The position numbers and the translations under genes were made by a program. Below the pieces are notes generated by a model. The model was not told the origin of the DNA. It did not search any database and worked only from the letters and a program-made list of their open reading frames with translations. DNA of 55,386 nucleotides, from the NCBI GenBank assembly GCA_017416345.1, contig JAFQCR010000019.1, positions 1 through 55,386 on the forward strand, written 5' to 3'. The stretch's first letter is position 1; each line of letters begins with the position of its first letter. This DNA comes from Clostridia bacterium. Its GTDB lineage: Bacteria > Bacillota > Clostridia > Oscillospirales > Acutalibacteraceae. Below, piece after piece: positions 41,836 through 49,500 of this stretch.

Positions 41836-42170
41836 GCCCCTGGAAGGGGCGATTACTGGCCTGACCCCTAAAAGGGGTCACTGAATAATATTATAGCATC
41901 ACAAGCACTGCCACCCGTAAACGGGTAAGTGGTCTGCTCTCTAGAACCTCCCTCTGACGAGGGTGACTCCCCATAAAATGGGGAGATGTCACGAAGTGAC
42001 AAAGGGGACCGCCGCAGTAAGCGGGTGGATTGCCGAAGGCAAGACGGAGGGAGAGAAAACAACGACTACCCCTCCGACTGTGGTTTCACCACAGCCACCT
42101 CCCCTGACAAGGGGAGGTTCTTCATTGCTCCGCTTTTTATTATCCCCCGGTAGAACCGGGGGTTTATTCT
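41836..42170. repeat. Composite intergenic repeat block 6, bounded by related hairpins
   Basis: Hairpins in series: GCCCCT-ggaa-GGGGC, GACCCCT-aaa-AGGGGTC, ACCCGT-aa-ACGGGT, CTCCCC-ataaaat-GGGGAG, TGTCAC-GAA-GTGACA, TTGCC-gaa-GGCAA, CTGTGG-tttca-CCACAG and CCCCT-gac-AAGGGG. The last hairpin CCCCCGGTAGAACCGGGGG (42146-42164, then TTTATT) is a variant of the terminator at 41811. An extended -10 (TGCTATAAT) on the minus strand near 41900 could drive a small RNA ending at 41811. No protein gene is supported. Confidence 0.65.
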
Positions 42171-42189
42171 TTGCTGAAGAGACAATACA

Positions 42190-42226
42190 AAGACCCGACC
42201 AAGGTTTTAGCCTCGGTCGGGTCTTT
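42190..42226. terminator. Terminator of the surface-protein operon
   Basis: AAGACCCGACC pairs with GGTCGGGTCTT. T-rich sequence follows on both strands (TTTTTTC on plus; TTTG on minus). It lies 28 bases past the stop of the 46-residue ORF on the minus strand. Confidence 0.7.
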
Positions 42227-42253
42227 TTTCAATTTCGTGTAAATATTGAACGA

Positions 42254-42394
42254 TTATTCAGCGTAGTCGGGCCACCAAGTGACTGCCGACTGCTTTACCA
42301 TATCGCCATACTCACCGTCAGGAAGGGATGCTGCGAGATCGGTATCCTGAACGAGTGCTTTAATAAGCAATTCAGGCTTGATATACTCTTTCAT
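42254..42394 (-). CDS. 46-residue ORF downstream of the surface protein, novel small protein
   Basis: The ATG at 42394 is preceded by AAGGAGG at 7-base spacing, the strongest ribosome site in the region, and lies 12 bases after the stop codon of the 771-residue exported protein. The product begins MKEYIKPELLIKALVQDTD and ends AVTWWPDYAE; it is acidic, without signal peptide or Cys. The opening K-Y/E-x-K-P-E-L resembles the leader-like starts of many short clostridial and Bacteroidetes ORFs near surface proteins, some of them suspected peptide precursors. A terminator follows, so the pair is one transcript. Function is unknown. Confidence 0.75.
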   Translation of the reverse strand: MKEYIKPELLIKALVQDTDLAASLPDGEYGDMVKQSAVTWWPDYAE

Positions 42395-42406
42395 TTCAGC
42401 CCCTCC

Positions 42407-44722
42407 TTACTGTGCGGGTGTGACATCTTTATAGCTGTAGGAAACTTCCTCAGCGAAAACCATTTCATCGTCAACGATTGCGTACAATGCGACGGTGATC
42501 TTGGTGTTGAGCATGGTCTTCTCGTAGCCCTCGTGGGTAAGACCGGTGATGATCATCTGATAATCATAGGTCTTTCTGCCGTAAGCATCGGTAGATACTG
42601 CATAAACGATCTCGTCCATGCCTTCTCCCATGACCTTTGCGGAAAGTGCAATGTTGTTGGCAGTCTCGACGTACTCAGCAAGGCTCATACCGTTCAAAGC
42701 TGCGGTGGGAACTGCATAGAAGCCCATCTCGGTTGCGGAGGCTCTGAACTCCTCGGTAACCTTACCCTTGAAGCGGATACCTGCAGAAACATACTCTTCG
42801 CCGGTGCCGCTTGCTGCACGGGTAGAAACAGCTACCATGTCCTTCTCCTCAATAGGCTCTACATCAGCCATAGCGGTGATGGTGATCTTGTCGATAACCA
42901 TTGTGAAGTTACCCTTATCTGCGCCGCCGTTTCCGGTGTTCAGACGGATCATGCAAGTTTCAATGTTGCCGCTCTCGGTCACAGCGGAAGTGTAGGTAGG
43001 CATAGTGAATGCATACTTTACAGTACCGTTGTTGCTGGGCAGATTTTTGGTAACACTGGTGCCCGTCTTACGGACGCAACCGGTGCCGTAACCGTCGGAG
43101 TACATGAGCTGAACAGAAGTCTTGGTGGGAGCCTCGTACTTCTCGACATCGGTGGATTCACCGATGAAAGAATCATAGTAAACGGTTACGATATAATCCT
43201 TACCGGGTACAAACTTTGCATATGCTCTGTCAGCAGAGGCATAAGCAGGAAGTATAAAGCCGGTGTTTCTGGCAGTTACGGTCAGCTTGCCACCGCTGTT
43301 GGCGAAGGTGTAAACGTTAGAGCCCTTATCATTGTTGCCCTTATACTTGCTTGCCATATCGAAAGTATCGATAATAGTGGTGGGATACTTTGCGTAAACC
43401 ATAGCGTTTGCAGAAATTGCGGGAGCAGCAGGATATGCATCGATCACCTCTTCACAGGCAGGAGCATCAGACCAGCCAAGGCACTTCTCGCCCATGGCAA
43501 TATTCTCAGCATTTGCACCGTCCTTGGTTATAGAGGTGCCTGCATAAGCATAGGTCAAAGAGATCTCGCCATTGTCATTCATTACGTATACGCCGCTGTT
43601 TTCGTTGGACTTGGTAACGCTGATGACCTGAATGGAATCAAGTGCAATGTGTGCGCCGGGGCCGCCAAGAGCAATGGTAATAGGTGCATCGTTGGCGGTA
43701 GCGGTCATCTGATAGGTTGCATAGAAATACTGCCACTCGGAGCTGACAGAGGTCTGCTCCATGCTGTACTGATACAGGCAGTTTGCGGCGGTGATGGAAT
43801 CACGGCCGAAACCGATGGAAGCCTTACCGTTGGCACCAAGCTTCAATACCTTATACTTGATTACAAAGGAATAGTAGGAAGCACGGTTGGTAAGCTGTGC
43901 TATGCTGCCGTCGCTTTTCTTGGTTGCAACAATAACATTATCACCGACATGATAATGCTGATCGCCCTTAGTTACTGTAAGGTCAGCGCCCTTATCGGTA
44001 ACAACAAAAACGTTCTCACCGTCTTCGTTGACGAACGAATCGGTCATATCAGAGGTCTGGTACTGCTTGTTGGTGAAATAGTCGGTGTTTGCGGAACCGT
44101 CCTCATTAAAGAGCCAATCAAAATTATATTTACCCGACTGAACATTGCTTGCAGCAGTCTCGGTTACGATGTTGATGTTCTTGACGTAACCTTTGAATGT
44201 GCCGTAGTAGGTGAGGTACAGATAAGGCAGAACCTGATCGGCTTCGCCGGCAACCTTTCCCTTTACCTCGTATGCGGTAAAGGTCATCGAAGCAGAGTGC
44301 CACTTGCCGTCACCGGCAAATTTTGCGCTGATGCCGGAGTTTACAGAATTGATCGCTGACTTCGAATAGTTCGCAGAATAGGCAGACTGTGCACCGTAGT
44401 ACAGAGCGAAACCGCTAAAATCGGTTACCGAAGTGAAATAATAATCAAAGGTAACGGTGTAGGTGGTACCTACTACGGGTTCCCACTTCTTGGTGTTGTC
44501 CTCGGGATCGGCCAACTCAAAGTTGGGACGGTCATTCTGTGCATCAAGAGGCAGAACCTTTTCGCCGGTGCCGGTGGGATCGTCGGTAATTTGACCGCGG
44601 GAAATAACGGTGACACCGAGGTCATTGGGGGTGATCTCTTCTGCAGAAACAGAAGAAATAGCAATTGTGCAAAGAGAGAAAATCATCACAACTGCCAAAA
44701 GAATACTTAACAATTTTTTCAT
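42407..44722 (-). CDS. Large secreted surface protein with beta-sandwich domains
   Basis: 771 residues. MKKLLSILLAVVMIFSLCTI continues to SVSA-EE, a Sec signal peptide with cleavage near residue 27. Three segments of about 150 residues look like carbohydrate-binding jelly rolls: YTVTFDYYFTSVTDFSGFALYYG, SFVIKYKVLKLGANGKASIGFG and YIVTVYYDSFIGES, each ending in an IxxIxI strand. A C-terminal domain (about 640-771, AGIRFKGKVTEEFRASATEMGF, YDYQMIITGL) is seen in other exported clostridial proteins. No catalytic residues, dockerin, LPXTG or S-layer motif is recognised. Synonymous codon use is less GC-rich than in neighbours. Confidence 0.8.
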   Translation of the reverse strand: MKKLLSILLAVVMIFSLCTIAISSVSAEEITPNDLGVTVISRGQITDDPTGTGEKVLPLDAQNDRPNFELADPEDNTKKWEPVVGTTYTVTFDYYFTSVTDFSGFALYYGAQSAYSANYSKSAINSVNSGISAKFAGDGKWHSASMTFTAYEVKGKVAGEADQVLPYLYLTYYGTFKGYVKNINIVTETAASNVQSGKYNFDWLFNEDGSANTDYFTNKQYQTSDMTDSFVNEDGENVFVVTDKGADLTVTKGDQHYHVGDNVIVATKKSDGSIAQLTNRASYYSFVIKYKVLKLGANGKASIGFGRDSITAANCLYQYSMEQTSVSSEWQYFYATYQMTATANDAPITIALGGPGAHIALDSIQVISVTKSNENSGVYVMNDNGEISLTYAYAGTSITKDGANAENIAMGEKCLGWSDAPACEEVIDAYPAAPAISANAMVYAKYPTTIIDTFDMASKYKGNNDKGSNVYTFANSGGKLTVTARNTGFILPAYASADRAYAKFVPGKDYIVTVYYDSFIGESTDVEKYEAPTKTSVQLMYSDGYGTGCVRKTGTSVTKNLPSNNGTVKYAFTMPTYTSAVTESGNIETCMIRLNTGNGGADKGNFTMVIDKITITAMADVEPIEEKDMVAVSTRAASGTGEEYVSAGIRFKGKVTEEFRASATEMGFYAVPTAALNGMSLAEYVETANNIALSAKVMGEGMDEIVYAVSTDAYGRKTYDYQMIITGLTHEGYEKTMLNTKITVALYAIVDDEMVFAEEVSYSYKDVTPAQ

Positions 44723-44858
44723 GAAAATCTCCTCGTTTCGTTTTTTATTTTTTTAAAAATAAGCGCTAAAATGTCCTGACCTAACATTTGTAAAGGGATA
44801 TGTAGTTTTCCGCAAAAAGCGTTTTTGGGGACACTTATGCAGACTACTATACTATTAT

Positions 44859-44887
44859 ATAATAAATCCAAAATAAATATTTGTCAA
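44859..44887 (-). promoter_or_regulatory. Sigma-A promoter of the surface-protein operon
   Basis: Minus strand: TTGACA (44887-44882), 17 bases, TATTAT (44864-44859). It leaves a leader of roughly 130 bases before the ATG at 44722; no known riboswitch was recognised in it. Confidence 0.8.
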
Positions 44888-44954
44888 GCGTTTTTTTACG
44901 ACCGCTTCGGTACTTTTTAATGTCTGATATTGTCGACTTGTGTCTATTCTTTTA

Positions 44955-44997
44955 AAGATCAAGACCCCAACAGCAACGGCGTTGCTTTCGGGGTCTT
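44955..44997 (-). terminator. Terminator of the MATE exporter gene
   Basis: Minus strand: AAGACCCC pairs with GGGGTCTT, with inner stem AGCAAC / GTTGCT, followed by GATCTTT, 5 bases past the stop codon at 45003. Confidence 0.75.
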
Positions 44998-45002
44998 TGG
45001 TT

Positions 45003-46388
45003 TTACTGTTTTATTGCTTTGGTCTTCCATTTGCCGATGCGGTAGAAGATGAAGGTCAGCACCGCTCCCAGCACCCACGTGCACAAAAGCGATATCTGGA
45101 TACACTCCTCCATACCGTCGGCCGGCTTGCCTGTGGGAGAAGTGAAATATGCTATTCCGTAGGCTAAAGGTATACGTGCAAAGACCGAAGTCATAAGCGA
45201 TATCCACATAGGTGTCATGGTGTCGCCCGCTCCTCGCATAATACCCGAGAGGCTTTGCGTTACCGCCATTGCGATATAACCCACCGCCAAGATAAGCATC
45301 AGGCTGTAGCTCTTATCCACCAGCGAGGCGGTATCGGTAAATACCCCCATAAGTCCTTTGCCGAACAGCAGGATGACCGCCGTGATAACGGCCGAGCAAG
45401 CCACCGCCATAAGCGTTCCCTGCTTGGCGCCCTTCATTACACGGTCGTACCGTCCTGCTCCCACGTTCTGACCTGCGTAGGTGGTCAGCGCCGTACCAAA
45501 CGAGAAGTTGGGCATCATGGCAAAGCCGTCAACACGCATAACAACAACATTGGCGGCGATAAACTGCGGTCCGAAGCTGTTGGTCAGCGACTGCACAATG
45601 ATCATAGCCGATGAGAAAATAGCCTGGGTCAGACCCGAAGGCAGACCGAGCTTTACAATGGTCTTGACATATAATGCCTTGGGCTTTAAAAATTTTACGC
45701 CAAAGTCGAACATATCACGCATACGGGACAGCTTTATAAGGCAAAGCGCCGACGAAATAGACTGCGAGATAACAGTGGCCAGCGCAACGCCTGCAACGTC
45801 CATTTTAAGCGATGCTACAAAGTAAATATCAAGCACGATGTTGACGACCGTGGCGACCAGCAGGTATATAAGTGCCGAGACCGAATCGCCGAGTCCGCGG
45901 ATAATACCGCTTAAAATGTTATAGTAGGCCATTCCGGCAATGCCGACCAGCGAAATAAACAGATAATCGTAACAGCCCTCGAGAATATCCGCAGGGGTAT
46001 TCAAAAGCTCAAGCACCTGCCGCAAAAACGGCGAAGCAACAGCGATAAGTCCGACGCAGGCTATGGCCGTTACCGTGATACAGTTGCCCACGGTATACGA
46101 CAGGCCTTCACGGTTTTTGGCACCGAAATACTGCGCCACCATAACGCTGGCGCCTGCCGAAATTCCGATGAACAAAACGAGCAGCATATTGATGATGGGC
46201 AAAGCGCTTCCGACCGCCGCAATGGCATTGTCGCCGTTTTCGGCATACTGACCGACAACGATGGTGTCCACCGTGCTGTAAAGCTGCTGGGCAATATTAC
46301 CGATAAGCATGGGCAGTGTGAAGGTCAGAATGCTCTTCCACGGCACACCTTGGGTCATATCGGTTGGAGCAAACAAATTTTTCGTCAT
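45003..46388 (-). CDS. MATE-family multidrug exporter
   Basis: 461 residues from the ATG at 46388, with AAGGG upstream. Twelve hydrophobic segments are arranged in two similar halves. FTLPMLIGNIAQQLYSTVDTIVVGQY and GSALPIINMLLVLFIGISAGASVMVAQYFGAKN are the N-lobe MATE signatures. YAGQNVGAGRYDRVMKGAKQG and SLSGIMRGAGDTMTPMWISL are their C-lobe equivalents. It exports cationic drugs or metabolites using Na+ or H+. The gene is monocistronic. Confidence 0.93.
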   Translation of the reverse strand: MTKNLFAPTDMTQGVPWKSILTFTLPMLIGNIAQQLYSTVDTIVVGQYAENGDNAIAAVGSALPIINMLLVLFIGISAGASVMVAQYFGAKNREGLSYTVGNCITVTAIACVGLIAVASPFLRQVLELLNTPADILEGCYDYLFISLVGIAGMAYYNILSGIIRGLGDSVSALIYLLVATVVNIVLDIYFVASLKMDVAGVALATVISQSISSALCLIKLSRMRDMFDFGVKFLKPKALYVKTIVKLGLPSGLTQAIFSSAMIIVQSLTNSFGPQFIAANVVVMRVDGFAMMPNFSFGTALTTYAGQNVGAGRYDRVMKGAKQGTLMAVACSAVITAVILLFGKGLMGVFTDTASLVDKSYSLMLILAVGYIAMAVTQSLSGIMRGAGDTMTPMWISLMTSVFARIPLAYGIAYFTSPTGKPADGMEECIQISLLCTWVLGAVLTFIFYRIGKWKTKAIKQ

Positions 46389-46487
46389 AGTTTTTACCCT
46401 TATACCTAAATTTTCTCTTATCAAAATTCACGTAGCAGATTATAGCACAACTGCCGCCCCGATACAACAAAAAATTTTTGATTTTAC

Positions 46488-46524
46488 GAAAAAATTGACC
46501 GCCGACGGTAAGGTCGACGGTCGG
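46488..46524 (-). terminator. Terminator of the giant helicase gene
   Basis: Minus strand: GACCGTCGAC pairs with GTCGGCGGTC (one G-T pair, 6-base loop), followed by AATTTTTTC, 15 bases past the stop at 46538. Confidence 0.85.
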
Positions 46525-46537
46525 ATATAAGGTTGCT

Positions 46538-49500
46538 TTAGTTCAGAACGTAACGCTCGTTGCGGTCCTTTTTGATGCGGCCGGTCCTCACGGCGCTTTC
46601 AATGGCGCTCGAGAATATCGAGGTCACGACGGTGCCCTTCCTTGTGTAGCCCATCAGCCTTGCGGCCTCACGGATGAGGTCGTCCTCCGAAAGGCTGATC
46701 TGCTTTGAAAGAACATAATGCACGGCGTTATAGGCCTCCTTTAACGGAATATCATCGGTGTCACGCTTGGTCTCACCCTCGGGGCTGATCCTTACGATAT
46801 TATAGTTGGAGGGCTTCTGGTCGGGGTTCCAATAGAACTTTTCACCGTTTTGGGTGGTGGCCGCCAGCTTCAAGGAAATAAATATCTTATCCATATATTC
46901 CTGAATGCGGCTGCCGGCACGGGCTATTCCGTAGCTTTGCACCACACGCTTGACCAAAAGCTTATGGCTTATGGGTGCTTCAGCCTTCATAACGGCATTG
47001 ACCGCCTGGATGATACCCTTTTCGTACCTACCCGAAACAAAATCCTCGGGCATAACGGTGCGCTCACGCAGGTTGGCCGTTTTGTATTCAACCAGCACAC
47101 CCTCATCCTTTGCCGTCATAGGCTTGGGAGCCTCGGGCTTTAGGGGCTCATCGGGGATATCCACGGGCACCTCGGGGTCGTTATCGACCTCGTTTTCGAT
47201 GTTTTTTATGCGGTCGAGTATTCTGTCAAGCTCCTTGCGGCTGTTGTCCCACCAATCCATCGTCCAAACTCTGTGGAGCTTCCAGCCAAGTCCCTTGAGC
47301 ACGGTAAGCTGTGCGGCCTCACGGTCACGGGTGGTCTTGGCCGAGCGATAGCTGTCGCCGTCGAGCAAAATTCCCAAAATATATTTTTCGGGATGCTTCG
47401 GGTCGATAACGCCGATGTCTATGCGGTACTCGGAATGTCCCACCGCAATGTCGGTCTCATACCCTGCGGCCTTAAGCTCGTCGCAGATAGTCTTAACGAT
47501 ACCGTCGGCACCGTCGGCGTGTCTGTAAAGGCCTGCGGAATTCTCATCCAGCGCAAGCGCACGGCCTGCGGCATAGGACAAGAAGGCCTTGAGCGCCACA
47601 ACACCCTCGGCATTTGTCCTGCTGAGGTCGATATGCTCGGGACGAAGGGTCGAGAACACGGTCATTTCGCACCTTGCACGTGAAACGGCAACGTTAAGAC
47701 GTCGCCAGCCGCCGTCATTGTTAAGAGGGCCGAAATTCATATTGGGTCGGCCGTTTTTGCCGATTCCGTCATAGCCGATCGAGAACAGTATCACGTCTCG
47801 CTCATCACCCTGAACATTTTCAAGGTTCTTGATGAACATCGGCTCCTCGGCCTCGAGCATCCATTTTTCAAGCTCGGGGTCGGCGGCGCAGGCCTCGGAC
47901 AAAAGGTCGTCGATAAGGTGCTGCTGGTTGACGTTGAAGGTGACAACACCGATGCTCATGCTTCTCAGAGCCTCGTCACGGCTGCGGCGCTTGATCTCCT
48001 CGACCACCGCCTCGGCCTCGGCACGGTTCACTCGGGTGTTTCCGCTGTCAAACGAACCGTCAACGTGTACCCAGGTCACCTTGGTCTCACGGTCGTTGAC
48101 CGAGGGGAAGGTGTAGAGCTTGTTTTCGTAGAATTGATTGTTGCTGAAGGCAATAAGGCTTTCGTGCCTGCTTCGGTAATGCCACAAAAGATGTGTCTGC
48201 GGCATATAGATGGCAAGGCAATCGTCAAGTATGCTTTCAAGGTCTTCAGCCTCGGCGTTTTCCTCCTCCTTGGAGGTGTTGGTGGCAAAGAACGAGGTCG
48301 GCGGCATCTGCTTGGGATCTCCGACAATGACGGCATCCTTACCTCTTGCCAGAACGCCGACCGCCTTGCAGGTAGGCAACTGCGAGGCCTCGTCGAATAT
48401 AACGATGTCAAACGGCTCACGCTTGGGGTCGAGATACTGTGCCGCCGACATGGGGCTCATCAGCATACACGGACAAAGCCTCGGCAAAAGGTTGGAAAGC
48501 TGCTCAAACATACGGCGGATGCTGACGCCTCGGCCGTTGCTCTTGATAAGGCGCTGTAAAATGCCGATCTCGGAGCTGTGCGCCGCCGCCTCGACAAAAT
48601 CGGGTATCTTGCTTGCCAAACGGCAATGTATCTCCTGCTGTGTGAGCTTCATAAGCTCGGCGTCGATGCGCTTATACTGCTCGATCTTTTCGTTGAAAAC
48701 GCTGCCCGAGAACGAGTTGAGCGAGGCCTCGGCATCAATGGCCAGCGTGCACTGTGCAAAGGTCATGGCCTTGCGGTAGGACGGCACCACGCTCGAATGC
48801 TGTAAGCCGTTTTTATAGGCCTTGACAACATTTCCGAGACCCTTTTTAGCGGCATCGGCTGCGGCGGCATTGAAGGCGATCCATTCCTTGATGCCGTCGG
48901 CGGCACCGAGTATTTTATCGCACTTGGCGGCTTCATCGTCGACCCAGTCAAACTCGGCATCACGGTCGGCCATGCACAAAAGCGTATAACAATCGCCCTT
49001 GGCCTTCAAGAACGCATCACTCTTGTTGAGCAGTTCGTCTATTGTGTCAAAGGTTTCGCTATCACCGTTGAAATTCAGGCGGCAACGGTCGTTACCCGTA
49101 AGCTTTTTGAGTGCCTCGGCGCTTCTTTGAGCGGTGTCGGCCATTGCGGATATCTTATCCCAATCGGTCTTTTCGCCAAAATAGACCTTGGCAAGATCGG
49201 CCTTGTAGCGGTCAAAGATCTTGCTTGCGGCCGAAAGCTCCGATTTATATTTGCTGAGCGAGATGAGCGAAGGGCCGATGTCCTCCTTTTTGACGGGAGC
49301 AAGGCTGAAGGCGGCCAGACGCTTGGCCAGCTTGCTGATGCCAAGTGCCTTGGGCAGGAACCACTTGGCCGCAATTGTGTTGTATTCGGCCAGAAGCTGT
49401 GAGCCGTTTTCCTTCAAGAAGCTTTCGTCCCATTTTTCGAGAAGCGACTGCTTCAAAGCCACGGCGGTCTTGAAATGAGCCGCCATATCCTTTATTTCGG

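Noticed and set aside
44723-44858. Riboswitch in the long leader of the surface-protein gene
   Set aside because: No known riboswitch core or strong terminator/antiterminator pair was recognised.
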